Source: Pseudomonadota bacterium
GTDB lineage: Bacteria; Pseudomonadota; Alphaproteobacteria; Rhodobacterales; Rhodobacteraceae
Direction of reading: 5' to 3'
Assembly: GCA_020161655.1 (NCBI GenBank)
Contig: JAIUPC010000017.1
Location: 248,001-312,000 of the forward strand
DNA length: 64,000 nt
Positions 27,301 through 34,535 of the stretch are shown piece after piece. Within the stretch, counting starts at the first letter, position 1. Every line of letters starts with the position of its first letter. Both the position numbers and the translations under genes were made by a program. The notes below the pieces were generated by a model. The model saw only the letters and a list, made by a program, of their open reading frames with translations. It had not been told where the DNA came from and did not search any database.

Positions 27301-27923
27301 CGCTGGGGGCGGTGAACCTGCGCGCCGCAGAGGATGCGAAAGAGGTTCAGGCCGAACATGACACGCTGGTTTCGGAAAAATCCGATCTTGAGGAGGCGGT
27401 CAAGAAGCTGCGCTCCGGCATCGCCGGGCTGAACCGCGAGGGGCGCGAGAGGCTTCTGACCGCCTTCGAGCAGGTGAACGCCAATTTCCGCCTGCTCTTC
27501 ACCCATCTTTTCGGCGGCGGCGAGGCCAATCTGGTGCTGGTCGAAAGCGATGACCCGCTTGAGGCAGGGCTTGAGATCATGTGCCAGCCGCCGGGCAAGA
27601 AACTGGCCACGCTGTCGCTTCTCTCTGGCGGCGAGCAGACCCTGACGGCGCTGGCCCTGATCTTCGCGGTCTTCCTCGCCAACCCCGCGCCGATCTGCGT
27701 GCTGGACGAGGTCGACGCGCCCCTGGACGATGCCAACGTCACCCGGTTCTGCGACCTTCTCGACGAGATGACCCGGCGCACCGAAACACGCTTCCTCATC
27801 ATCACCCACCATGCCGTCACGATGAGCCGGATGGACCGGCTTTTCGGCGTGACCATGCAGGAACAGGGCGTGAGCCAGTTGGTCAGCGTCGATCTGAAAC
27901 GGGCTGAAGCGCTGGTGGCGTGA
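24396..27923 (+). CDS. smc: Chromosome segregation ATPase SMC
   Basis: About 1175 residues. N-terminal Walker A GPNGCGKSN, two long coiled coils extremely rich in Ala/Glu/Arg, a hinge at about 545-650 (GYEKALGAALADDL to GLVAKADG), and the C-terminal ABC signature LLSGGEQTLTALAL followed by Walker B ICVLDEVDAPLDDAN. Works as a dimer with ScpA/ScpB to organise DNA. The start is uncertain: GTG 24396 gives a 23-residue tail ahead of the conserved LRFSRLRLNGFKSF, and TTG 24465 would start right at it. Confidence 0.95.
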   Translation: MDRLTEAAVAPTIGNLLESSSGPLLRFSRLRLNGFKSFVDPTDLIIHEGLTGVVGPNGCGKSNLLEALRWVMGENRPTAMRGDGMEDVIFAGAASRPARNFAEVALTIDNTERLAPSGFNDQDALEIVRRITRDAGSAYKANAKDVRARDVQMLFADASTGSHSPALVRQGQIAELINAKPKNRRRILEEAAGISGLYQRRHEAELKLSGTEQNLARIEDVVEQLAQQLAQLARQARQAARYREIGEELRRSEGMLLYRRWREADLAAAAAGADLTERTRLAGQAEAAARQSARARADREDDLPPLREEEAIAAAILQRLQVQRDALKDQEDRALQTIETLNGRIGQLARDMEREAGLNRDAGETIERLEWEQAQILKAAEGHDDRLSAALEAAQDAARVLSDRETAHSELTEDVARLSARHQSAHRLLADSRSTLEKSDAEAGRARNAAVEAEIALAQAAASQTAAEEAQEEAVSAAENAEAALAAADEARSDAQARESEARAALSSAEGEWGALKAEATALLRLVEREATAGKQLLDRVEVKKGYEKALGAALADDLRAPEVAADAASGWAVLPGYPQAQGLPEGVQALSTFVNVPAVLARRIGQIGLVAKADGARLQQLLKPGQRLVSVDGDLWRWDGFRAGAEDAPTAAALRLQQLNRLTDLKRDLEEANGRAEGARRAHEHLTRRLADASEADRSARDARREADRRMAEASRALSRAEADRSITGGKLESARLAVSRHEEEAMAARARLKEAEAGVAALPDLEAARAEVEDVKLTVEAARMTMLAKRSGHDEIRREGEARVRRRQEITKEVSGWRHRLETAEKRSAELADRKSATEAELKEASSAPAEIAAKRAELGDAIDAAEDRRRAAADRLAEAETALRDATDLERASERAASEAREARARAEARADAARETVAHAAGRIREETELDPAGLLESLAAGPENMPTAEALDADVHRLRRQRDALGAVNLRAAEDAKEVQAEHDTLVSEKSDLEEAVKKLRSGIAGLNREGRERLLTAFEQVNANFRLLFTHLFGGGEANLVLVESDDPLEAGLEIMCQPPGKKLATLSLLSGGEQTLTALALIFAVFLANPAPICVLDEVDAPLDDANVTRFCDLLDEMTRRTETRFLIITHHAVTMSRMDRLFGVTMQEQGVSQLVSVDLKRAEALVA

Positions 27924-27973
27924 CGGAGGCCGCCGCGCTAACCGCGCATTAATGGTGAATCACTAGAACAGGC

Positions 27974-27998
27974 CGTGAACAAACCAGAAAGGTTCACG
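27974..27998 (+). promoter_or_regulatory. Hairpin enclosing the ribosome-binding site of the 43-residue peptide
   Basis: CGTGAAC (27974-27980) pairs perfectly with GTTCACG (27992-27998) around an 11-nt loop holding AGAAAG. The likely Shine-Dalgarno GAAAGG (27987-27992), 9 nt before the ATG, lies in the loop and the first stem base, so folding could modulate translation. Confidence 0.4.
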
Positions 27999-28001
27999 CC
28001 C

Positions 28002-28133
28002 ATGCGCGAAGTCGTCTCGATCGCCACCGTCTTCCTTCTTCTCGCTGCTGCTGGCATGCAGGCGGAAACGCCGAAGATTTCCAAGACCTGCAAGGCGGGT
28101 GAGGTCGCGGCCTTCTTCTCGCTCGGCTGCTGA
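28002..28133 (+). CDS. Small secreted two-cysteine peptide
   Basis: 43 codons from ATG 28002 to TGA 28131-28133. Residues 1-21 form a compact signal peptide (VVSIATVFLLLAAAGMQAE). The mature part is about 22 residues, starts with ETPKISK, and holds two cysteines, one in TCKAG and one as the last residue (SLGC), which could form a disulfide. A plausible Shine-Dalgarno sits in a hairpin just upstream. It lies between smc and the convergent transglycosylase. No family recognised. Confidence 0.6.
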   Translation: MREVVSIATVFLLLAAAGMQAETPKISKTCKAGEVAAFFSLGC

Positions 28134-28142
28134 GGGCAGGGG

Positions 28143-29306
28143 TCAGAGCTGGCCGAGCAGGGCGCGCGTCGGCCAGGCATCCGCCGGAAGCCCGAGCCGC
28201 GCCTGTTCCTTCTGCACCGCCTCGCGGGTCTTTTCGCCCAGGATGCCGTCGATGGCGCCCACATCGTAGCCCCGCGCGGAAAGCTTCTTCTGCAACGACC
28301 GCATGTCGCCGTCCGACAGACCCGCCTCGGGGTTCCCCGCATCATAGGCCGGCGCACCTTCGAGCCTTGTGGCGAAATAGGCGGCGGTGGTGACGTAGAC
28401 GAAGCTCTTGTTCCAATTGAAATAGACGCGGAAATTCGGGTAGGCCATGAAGGCCGGCCCCTTTCGCCCCATCGGCAAAAGGATCGCGCCGCGCCCCTGC
28501 GCCAAGGGCGCCGACTTGCCCTTCACCCCCATCGCCGCCCATTGCCCGGTCGGGCGTTCGTGGTTCAACCCCGTCTCTAACCAGTCGAGGTCGGCGGGCA
28601 CGGAGATTTCCTGCAACCACGGCTCATTCCGCCGCCAGCCAAGCTCGCTCAGCATCTTTGCGCCGGTCATCAGCGCGTCCGCCGATGAGGTCTTGAGCGT
28701 GACATGGCCGTCGCCGTCGCCATCGACACCATTGCGCAGAATGTCGTCGGGCAGCATCTGCACCTGGCCGATCTCGCCCGCCCAGGCCCCGGTGGTGCGG
28801 CGCGGGTCGAAATCGCCGCGCTGGTAAAGCTCGAGCGCGGAAAAGATCTGCGGCCGGAAAAGCTCGGGCCGGCGGCAGTCATGGGCGAGGGTGACGAGCG
28901 CGTTCAGCGTGTTGAAATCGCCCTGCACCGCGCCGTAATCCGTCTCCAGCGCCCAGAAGGCCAGAAGGACACCGGGCGAAACGCCGTAATCCGCCTGCGC
29001 ACGCCTGAGGACGGAGGCATATTTCTTGGCGTTCCGCGCGCCGTTCTGGACCCGATTCGGGCTGATGACGCTGCGGGAAAACTCGATGAAGTTCTTCTTG
29101 AAGACGCCTTGCGACCGATCCGCGCGGAGCACCTTCTGGTCCTGACGGACGCCGGCGAAGAATTCGTTCGCGAGGCCCGCGTCAAAGCCGCGCCGGGCAG
29201 CCTCAGACGATAGCCCCTGCACGAATTCCCCGAAACCGCCGCCGCACTGGGCGGAAAGGGCCTGCGGGGCAAGTGCGAGAATGAGGGCGGGAAGCAGGCG
29301 GGACAT
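28143..29306 (-). CDS. Lytic murein transglycosylase (MltB-type) with peptidoglycan-binding domain
   Basis: 387 residues. Signal peptide (1-19, ending ALSAQ), then an SLT_2 catalytic domain with the acid Glu in LLAFWALETDYGAVQGDF, GEIGQVQMLPDDILRNGVDG and GQWAAMGV. A C-terminal PG_binding_1 domain has LSARGYDVGAIDGILGEKT. It cleaves peptidoglycan glycan strands to 1,6-anhydro ends in the periplasm. No lipobox Cys at the cleavage site, so it is soluble rather than lipid-anchored. Confidence 0.93.
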   Translation of the reverse strand: MSRLLPALILALAPQALSAQCGGGFGEFVQGLSSEAARRGFDAGLANEFFAGVRQDQKVLRADRSQGVFKKNFIEFSRSVISPNRVQNGARNAKKYASVLRRAQADYGVSPGVLLAFWALETDYGAVQGDFNTLNALVTLAHDCRRPELFRPQIFSALELYQRGDFDPRRTTGAWAGEIGQVQMLPDDILRNGVDGDGDGHVTLKTSSADALMTGAKMLSELGWRRNEPWLQEISVPADLDWLETGLNHERPTGQWAAMGVKGKSAPLAQGRGAILLPMGRKGPAFMAYPNFRVYFNWNKSFVYVTTAAYFATRLEGAPAYDAGNPEAGLSDGDMRSLQKKLSARGYDVGAIDGILGEKTREAVQKEQARLGLPADAWPTRALLGQL

Positions 29307-29390
29307 GCGGAACTCCTTGCCGTTTGTTGCGAGCCTAGCAGCGCGGGACGGGCGGGCAACCCCGCAAGACTGGATTTCTCTTGGGAAGAA

Positions 29391-29405
29391 TTAAGATTTG
29401 TTTAA
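29391..29405. promoter_or_regulatory. CtrA-type binding site (TTAA-N7-TTAA)
   Basis: The 15 bases TTAAGATTTGTTTAA are an exact match to the CtrA consensus TTAA-N7-TTAA, in an AT-rich patch of an otherwise GC-rich gap. It is centred about 79 nt upstream of the receiver gene start at 29477. Confidence 0.5.
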
Positions 29406-29476
29406 GCATTGTTCACGATTCTCTAACAGGACTGAACGGAGCACGTCGGTACCGCCACCGGCGCGCAGGAGGGGCG

Positions 29477-29839
29477 ATGCGGGTACTGATCGTCGAAAGC
29501 GACCCCAACCTGGGCTGGCTCTGGAAGCGGCATGTCGAACGGTTTTCGGCGGAGGTCACGCTGGTCCAGTCGCAGGAGGCCGCAGTCACCCATATCGAGA
29601 AGGACGAGGTCGATGTCATCGTCCTTGACCTGATCCTGTCGGGCGGCAGCGCCATTGCGGTGGCCGACTATGCCGCCTACCGGCGCCCCGATGCGAAGAT
29701 CGTTTTCGTCACCAACACTTCCTTCTTCTCGGATGGCTCGATCTTCCAGCACATCCCCAATGCCTGCGCCTTCCTGCCCTCGCGCACTCCGCCCGAAGAC
29801 CTCGCGGCGGTTGTGGAACATTACGGCTCCACCCCCTGA
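29477..29839 (+). CDS. Single-domain response-regulator-like receiver
   Basis: 120 residues from ATG 29477, with AGGAGG 5-10 nt upstream. A receiver fold only, no output domain: acidic pocket Glu7/Asp9, phospho-acceptor Asp51 in VIVLDLILSGG, and switch Thr79 in FVTNTS. The conserved Lys that normally precedes Pro near position 102 is missing (FLPSRTPPEDL), so phosphorylation chemistry may be altered. An upstream CtrA-type box suggests control by the CtrA phosphorelay. Partner kinase unknown. Confidence 0.8.
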   Translation: MRVLIVESDPNLGWLWKRHVERFSAEVTLVQSQEAAVTHIEKDEVDVIVLDLILSGGSAIAVADYAAYRRPDAKIVFVTNTSFFSDGSIFQHIPNACAFLPSRTPPEDLAAVVEHYGSTP

Positions 29840-30052
29840 TCCCAGCGGTCGATTGTCGCCTGGATCGAGTTGAGTGAAAATCCAACTGTTCCCCAAGACG
29901 GCCTGATCCGGCGTGTGTGCTAGCTATTGTCTCCTTGCGTGCTTCGCGCGGACGCTGTTCCCGGTGCCCACTTCGGTGTTAGCGCCGGAACCAAACCGAT
30001 TTCTTGCAATTTATTCAAAGCGGCTCATGCTGATTGCCGGGGGAAGGGTGTC

Positions 30053-30403
30053 ATGACGGATTTTTTGCCGGAAGCCGTGCGGGCCGGATTGGAAGAGGCC
30101 CGGAAACGCGATCTCAGACGCCGGTCGCGGCTCTGCGTCCATGCGGGGGATGAGGTTTATGCCATCCTGCGCTTCTGGGAGACGGGCTTTTCGCTCGACG
30201 CCGATCAGGTGCTGGCGATCCGAGGGATGGTCGACATCTATGACGGGCCAAAGCATCTATACAACTCGCTCATCATCGCGGCGGATGTGGAGAATGGCGA
30301 GCTGATCTGCACGATGAAGCGGTCGACGCTGACGATGGACCGCCCGCCCCTGGACTACGTGCGCGACGACGATGCGCCGGCGGGCTATCTGCCGCGCGAC
30401 TAG
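30053..30403 (+). CDS. Conserved hypothetical protein
   Basis: 116 residues from ATG 30053, preceded by a GGGAAGGG ribosome-binding site. A small soluble protein with RRSRLCVHAGDEVYAILRFW, then GPKHLYNSLIIAADVENGELICTMKR, and an acidic end. No signal peptide or membrane segment. I do not recognise the family. The stop overlaps the convergent L,D-transpeptidase 3' end by 4 nt. The 213-nt gap before it holds no other gene. Confidence 0.7.
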   Translation: MTDFLPEAVRAGLEEARKRDLRRRSRLCVHAGDEVYAILRFWETGFSLDADQVLAIRGMVDIYDGPKHLYNSLIIAADVENGELICTMKRSTLTMDRPPLDYVRDDDAPAGYLPRD

Positions 30404-30942
30404 GCCCGGATCTCGACCACGGTTCCCATTGGCGTGATGCGCCAAAGCTCCTCGATCTCGCTATCGGAAACAGCGATGCAGCCGGCGGTCCAGTCGCGCC
30501 TGAGCGTCGGCTTGCCCGCAAAGGAGTTCGGCTGGCCGTGGATGAATATGTCGCCGCCCGGCGAATAGCCGCCGGAACGGGCGCGGATCACATGGGCCTT
30601 TTGTGGATAGTCGATCCCGAGCGAGAGGTGAAAGGCACTGGCCGCATTGCGCCGGTTGATGCGGAAGAGGCCCTCAGGCGTCTTGCCGTCGCCCTGCCGG
30701 ACCTTGTCGCCCACGGGCGAAAACCCAAGCGCCACGCGGTAGGTCCGAAGCGCCTCGCCGTCGCGGTAGACGGTCAGGCGGCGGGCGGATTTTTCGACAA
30801 GGATGCGGTCGATCTGGCCCGAAATGGGCGGTAGTGGCAGGGGCGGCGCGGGCGGCAGGCGGTATTGGTAAAGCGCCAAAAGCCCCAGCATCAGGGCGCC
30901 CAGAAGGATGAACGCCCGGATGAATCGCCCAAGCCAGTTCAT
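30400..30942 (-). CDS. L,D-transpeptidase (YkuD domain)
   Basis: 180 residues. N-terminal membrane segment (about 9-26), a Pro-rich spacer, then a YkuD catalytic domain starting DRILVEKSARRLTVYRDG. The active-site block is IFIHGQPN followed by DWTAGCIAVSDSEIEELW, with the nucleophile Cys and with Thr in place of the common Ser before AGC. It makes or edits 3-3 peptidoglycan or lipoprotein cross-links in the periplasm. Its ATG overlaps the stop of the upstream C-S lyase gene (ATGA). Confidence 0.9.
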   Translation of the reverse strand: MNWLGRFIRAFILLGALMLGLLALYQYRLPPAPPLPLPPISGQIDRILVEKSARRLTVYRDGEALRTYRVALGFSPVGDKVRQGDGKTPEGLFRINRRNAASAFHLSLGIDYPQKAHVIRARSGGYSPGGDIFIHGQPNSFAGKPTLRRDWTAGCIAVSDSEIEELWRITPMGTVVEIRA

Positions 30943-32111
30943 TGCAGGTCGGAAAAAGCCCGCTTCAGCCGCCCGACCGCGTCTTCGATCCGGGCATGGG
31001 GCAGCGCAATGTTGAAGCGAAGGTAGCTTTCCCCGCCCTTGCCGAAGCCGGGGCCGGGGCTGGCGGCGATCTTGGCGCCTTTCGCCACCCTTTCGGTGAT
31101 TTCATCCGCCGTCATTCCGGTGCCCGAAAAATCGACCCAGGCAAGATAGGTGCCTTCCATCGGCTGCATCTTCACGCCGGGAATACTGTCGACGCCTTTC
31201 AGGAACGTGCGGTGATTGGCGTCGAGATAGCGGTTCAGCCCGTCGACCCAGGCCGCACCCTCGGGCGAATAGAGCGCCGGGGTCATGTGCATCGACATGG
31301 AATTCGGAGAGATGGCGAGTTGTTCGAGCCGGAAGGCGAGGCGCTTCCGAAGGCCCTCGTCGGCGATGATGACGTTGCCGCAGTGCATCCCGGCGACGTT
31401 GAAGGTCTTGGAGGTCGAGGCCAGCACCACCAGCCGGTCGGAAATGGAAGGATCGACCAGCGGCATGGCGATGTGCTTCTGGCCGGGGAAGACCAGATCG
31501 TGGTGGATCTCGTCGGAAATCAGGATCAGGTCGTGCCGCTTGGCGAAATCGGCCATGCCCTGCAACTCGGCGCGGGTCCACACGCGGCCGCCGGGGTTGT
31601 GCGGCGAACAGAGGATGGCGATGCGTTCCTTGCCGGTCATCTGCGCATCCCAGGCGTCGAAATCCATCTGGTAGACGCCGTCCCGGACCGCGAGCGGGCA
31701 TTCGACGACCTGTCGGTCATTGGCGCGGATGACGCGGGCGAAGGCGTGATAGACGGGGGTGAAGACGACGACGCCCTCACCGGGCTTCGAATAGGTCTCA
31801 AGGCACATCGACACGGCATTGACGATGCCGTGGGTGATGAGGATTTCTTCCGCCCGGACGTCCCAGCCGTGACGGTTCTTCATCCACCAGATGATGGAGG
31901 CGTCATATTCCCCACGGTCGCCGAAATAGGTGAAAAGCCCCTTGTCGGCGATAGCGCGGACGCGGTCGATCATCGCTTCCGGCGGGCGGAAATCCATGTC
32001 GGCGACCCACATGGCAAGGCCGTCTTTCGCCGATACGCCGAAGGTCGGCTCCATCATGTCCCACTTGTTGGAATGCTGGCCACGAAAGTCGATCTGGTCG
32101 TCGAAACTCAT
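30939..32111 (-). CDS. PatB/MalY-type aminotransferase, cystathionine beta-lyase-like
   Basis: 390 residues from ATG 32111, preceded by GGAGAG. PLP fold-type I, class II aminotransferase family. WVADMDFRPPEAMIDRV at the start is typical of MalY/PatB C-S lyases. CSPHNPGGRVWTRAEL, ISDEIHHDLVF and STSKTFNVAGMHCGN (PLP-binding Lys) complete the site. Likely cleaves cystathionine or cysteine conjugates to release a thiol. Overlaps and is coupled to the L,D-transpeptidase gene, an odd pairing. Confidence 0.88.
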   Translation of the reverse strand: MSFDDQIDFRGQHSNKWDMMEPTFGVSAKDGLAMWVADMDFRPPEAMIDRVRAIADKGLFTYFGDRGEYDASIIWWMKNRHGWDVRAEEILITHGIVNAVSMCLETYSKPGEGVVVFTPVYHAFARVIRANDRQVVECPLAVRDGVYQMDFDAWDAQMTGKERIAILCSPHNPGGRVWTRAELQGMADFAKRHDLILISDEIHHDLVFPGQKHIAMPLVDPSISDRLVVLASTSKTFNVAGMHCGNVIIADEGLRKRLAFRLEQLAISPNSMSMHMTPALYSPEGAAWVDGLNRYLDANHRTFLKGVDSIPGVKMQPMEGTYLAWVDFSGTGMTADEITERVAKGAKIAASPGPGFGKGGESYLRFNIALPHARIEDAVGRLKRAFSDLQ

Positions 32112-32158
32112 CACATCTCTCCAGTTTGCGGGGCAGAGACTAGCCACGACAGCAGCAG

Positions 32159-32185
32159 GCGCAAGGGGCCGCGGCCCCATTGCGC
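32159..32185. promoter_or_regulatory. Long palindrome in the patB-like / def divergent region
   Basis: GGGGCCGCGGCCCC (32165-32178) is a perfect 14-bp palindrome. It is flanked by GCGCAA and TTGCGC, which extend the stem with one bulged A. It lies about 30 nt upstream of def and could be a cruciform, operator or leader hairpin. Confidence 0.35.
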
Positions 32186-32214
32186 GCGCGCGGACCTTCG
32201 CCTAAATCACGCGC

Positions 32215-32736
32215 ATGACGACACGCCCGATCCTGATCCATCCCGACCCGCGCCTGAAGAAGCGCTGCGATCCCGTGACCGAGGTCACGGAGGAATTGCG
32301 CCTTGCCGCCGCCGAGATGCTTGAGACGATGTATGACGCGCCCGGAGTCGGCCTTGCCGGGCCGCAGGTCGGGCTGATGAAGCGCATCCTTGTGATGGAT
32401 TGCGTGAAGGACCCGGAAGCCACGCCCCGCCCGATGGTGCTGATGAACCCCGAGATCACATGGACCTCGGAGACCCTCAACACCTATGAGGAAGGCTGCC
32501 TGTCGATCCCCGACCAGTATGCCGATGTGTCGCGGCCGGCTGAGGTCAGGGTGCGCTGGCTCGGACTTGACGGGCGTGAGGCGGAGGAACATTTCACCGA
32601 TCTGTGGGCGACCTGCGTCCAGCATGAGATCGACCATCTGAATGGCAAGCTTTTCATCGATTATCTGACGCCCCTGAAGCGCCAGCTAATCACCCGGAAG
32701 ATGGAAAAGCTGAAGCGCGAGCGGGCGCGGCTGTGA
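32215..32736 (+). CDS. def: Peptide deformylase (active form)
   Basis: 173 residues. Removes the formyl group from nascent protein N-termini. All three active-site motifs are intact: GVGLAGPQVG (44-53), EEGCLSIP with metal ligand Cys95, and QHEIDH with His137, Glu138 and His141. The stop overlaps the start of a second deformylase-like gene (GTGA at 32733-32736), and fmt follows, so formylation and deformylation genes are in one unit. Confidence 0.96.
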   Translation: MTTRPILIHPDPRLKKRCDPVTEVTEELRLAAAEMLETMYDAPGVGLAGPQVGLMKRILVMDCVKDPEATPRPMVLMNPEITWTSETLNTYEEGCLSIPDQYADVSRPAEVRVRWLGLDGREAEEHFTDLWATCVQHEIDHLNGKLFIDYLTPLKRQLITRKMEKLKRERARL

Positions 32737-33236
32737 CCGTCCGGACCTTCGTTCCCTATCCCGACAAGCGGCTTCGGACTGCTGCCGAGCCGGTGGGGCA
32801 GGTGACGGAAACCGTCCGCATGATCTGGGACGACATGGTCGAGACGATGGACGCGATGCCGGGCGTCGGCCTTGCCGCGCCGCAGATCGGCATCATGCTC
32901 AGGCTTGCCGTCGTCGATTGTTCCGACAAGCGCGGGCAGGCGGTCAGGATGGCGAACCCGGAGGTGCTTCATGCCTCGGTGCAGATGCGCCGGCATGAGG
33001 AAGCGAGCCCGAACCTGCCGGGCGTGTCGGCCATCATCGAGCGGCCGCGCGCGGTGACGGTCAAGTTCCTGAATGAGTCGGGCGAGATCGAGGAGCGCGA
33101 TTTCGTCGGCCTCTGGGCGACGAGCGCGCAGCACCAGATCGATCATCTGAACGGCAAGGTCTATGTCGACCGCCTGTCGCCCCTCAGGCGCAAGATGCTG
33201 GTGGCGAAAGCGGCGAAGCTGGCGCGGAACGGATAG
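32733..33236 (+). CDS. Peptide deformylase-like protein lacking catalytic residues
   Basis: 167 residues from a GTG overlapping the def stop. The fold and first motif are kept (GVGLAAPQIG, 44-53). Motif 2 reads EEASPNLPG, so the metal-binding Cys is Ser92. Motif 3 reads QHQIDH, so the catalytic Glu is Gln135, while His134 and His138 remain. It should bind metal poorly and not deformylate. The reading frame is intact and codon use is normal, so it is kept by selection, perhaps as a peptide- or ribosome-binding partner of Def. Confidence 0.9.
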   Translation: MTVRTFVPYPDKRLRTAAEPVGQVTETVRMIWDDMVETMDAMPGVGLAAPQIGIMLRLAVVDCSDKRGQAVRMANPEVLHASVQMRRHEEASPNLPGVSAIIERPRAVTVKFLNESGEIEERDFVGLWATSAQHQIDHLNGKVYVDRLSPLRRKMLVAKAAKLARNG

Positions 33237-33241
33237 CGCGA

Positions 33242-33300
33242 CCGGGGGATTTTGCATCCCCCGGACCCCCTGCAGGGTATTTGCGCAACGAAGAAGGGGG
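33242..33300 (+). repeat. Intergenic hairpin repeat, copy A
   Basis: A perfect 9-bp stem (CCGGGGGAT, loop TTTGC, ATCCCCCGG) is followed by ACCCCCTGCAGGGTATTT, then GCGCAACGAAGAAG. The same two-part layout recurs in reverse at 54970-55019. Shorter versions of the second half occur at 48846-48880 and inside ileS. Confidence 0.6.
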
Positions 33301-33305
33301 AAGGG

Positions 33306-34202
33306 ATGCGCATCATCTTCATGGGGACGCCGGAGTTTTCGGTGCCGGCGCTGGAGGCGCTGGTTGCTGCGCATGAGGTTATCTGCGTCTATACCCAGCC
33401 GCCCCGGCCCGCCGGGCGCGGCAAGAAGGACCGGCCTTCGCCGGTTCAGGCGCGGGCCGAAGCGCTGGGCCTGCCGGTGCGGCATCCGGTGAGCCTCAGG
33501 GGCGCGGAGGCGCAGGCGGAATTCGCCGCACTTGGTGCCGATGTCGCGGTGGTGGTGGCCCACGGGCTGATCCTGCCGCAGCCGGTGCTCGATGCGCCGG
33601 CAAAGGGCTGCCTCAACATCCATGCCTCTCTCCTGCCGCGCTGGCGCGGGGCGGCGCCGATCCATCGGGCGGTGATGGCGGGGGATTCGGAAACCGGCGT
33701 CTGCATCATGCAGATGGAGGCGGGGCTCGATACCGGGCCGATGCTTTTGACCGAGCGGCTGGCGATCGGGCCGGAGGAGACGACGGCAGAGCTGCATGAC
33801 CGGCTGTCGGAGGTCGGCGCACAGGCGATCCTTGCGGCGCTTGACCGGCTGGGCGACCTCGTCCCGGTGCCGCAGCCCGAGACGGGCGTAACCTATGCCG
33901 CCAAGATCGACAAGGCCGAGGCGCGGATCGACTGGACCCGCCCGGCGCCCGAGGTTGACCGGCTGATCCGTGGCCTGTCGGCTTTTCCCGGCGCCTGGAC
34001 GGAGATCGGCGGCGAGCGGGTGAAGCTTTTGCGGTCACGGCTGGCGGCGGGCGAGGGCGCGCCGGGGGCGGTGCTGGCCGGTTTCACTGTGGCCTGCGGT
34101 ACAGGCGCGGTCGAGATCACCGAGGCGCAGCGCGAGGGCAAGCGGCCGATGCCGGCATCCGAGGTCTTGCGCGGCCTCACGCTTCCGGCGAGGCTGGTCT
34201 GA
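33306..34202 (+). CDS. fmt: Methionyl-tRNA formyltransferase
   Basis: 298 residues from ATG 33306 (strong GGGGGAAGGG upstream; an earlier in-frame ATG at 33252 lies inside a repeat element). Adds formyl from 10-formyl-THF to initiator Met-tRNA. Motifs are [27 protein letters not shown], and the catalytic Asn/His region [18 protein letters not shown], followed by the C-terminal OB-like tRNA-binding domain. Part of the def - deformylase-like - fmt unit. Confidence 0.96.
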   Translation: MRIIFMGTPEFSVPALEALVAAHEVICVYTQPPRPAGRGKKDRPSPVQARAEALGLPVRHPVSLRGAEAQAEFAALGADVAVVVAHGLILPQPVLDAPAKGCLNIHASLLPRWRGAAPIHRAVMAGDSETGVCIMQMEAGLDTGPMLLTERLAIGPEETTAELHDRLSEVGAQAILAALDRLGDLVPVPQPETGVTYAAKIDKAEARIDWTRPAPEVDRLIRGLSAFPGAWTEIGGERVKLLRSRLAAGEGAPGAVLAGFTVACGTGAVEITEAQREGKRPMPASEVLRGLTLPARLV

Positions 34203-34230
34203 GGCGCCAGAGCGGCGTGCGGAGGACCGG

Positions 34231-34473
34231 ATGGCGATTCTTGCCCTCATCATCATCGGCGCGGCGGCGGGGCTGATCGCCACGCGGCTGATGAATGTCC
34301 AGACCGACCTTGTCACCACCATCTCCATCGGCATCTTCGGAGCACTGGTCGGCGGGCTTGCGCTGCGCTTCCTTTTGTCGCTCGCCGGGATGGCCGCTGG
34401 GTTCGTCGGCGCAATTCTTGGCGCCGTGGCACTGATCTGGCTTTGGGAGAAGTATGGACCGGGCCGGCGCTAG
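34231..34473 (+). CDS. GlsB/YeaQ/YmgE-family small membrane protein
   Basis: 80 residues with three hydrophobic helices and glycine-rich turns (IIGAAAGLIATRLM, GIFGALVGGLAL, VGAILGAVALIWLW). This is the layout of transglycosylase-associated or general-stress small membrane proteins. The family is often induced by envelope or general stress; its biochemical role is unclear. A strong hairpin follows the gene. Confidence 0.8.
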   Translation: MAILALIIIGAAAGLIATRLMNVQTDLVTTISIGIFGALVGGLALRFLLSLAGMAAGFVGAILGAVALIWLWEKYGPGRR

Positions 34474-34486
34474 TTCCCCTCTTCTC

Positions 34487-34530
34487 GCCTGTCTTTCGGC
34501 AAAACCGGTTTCCACTTTTGCCGGACAGGC
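34487..34530. terminator. Bidirectional terminator-like stem-loop
   Basis: Outer stem GCCTGTC/GACAGGC and inner stem CGGCAAAA/TTTTGCCG surround the loop CCGGTTTCCAC. It sits between convergent genes (ends at 34473 and 34536). I recall similar CCGGTTTCCACTTTTGCCGG sequences as frequent intergenic repeats in alphaproteobacteria. Confidence 0.65.
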
Positions 34531-34535
34531 TCCGT

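Noticed and set aside
24450-27812. 1120-codon open frame on the strand opposite smc
   Set aside because: It is an antisense shadow caused by high GC and the Ala/Glu/Arg-rich coiled coil; it has no domain, low-complexity composition, and smc is certain.
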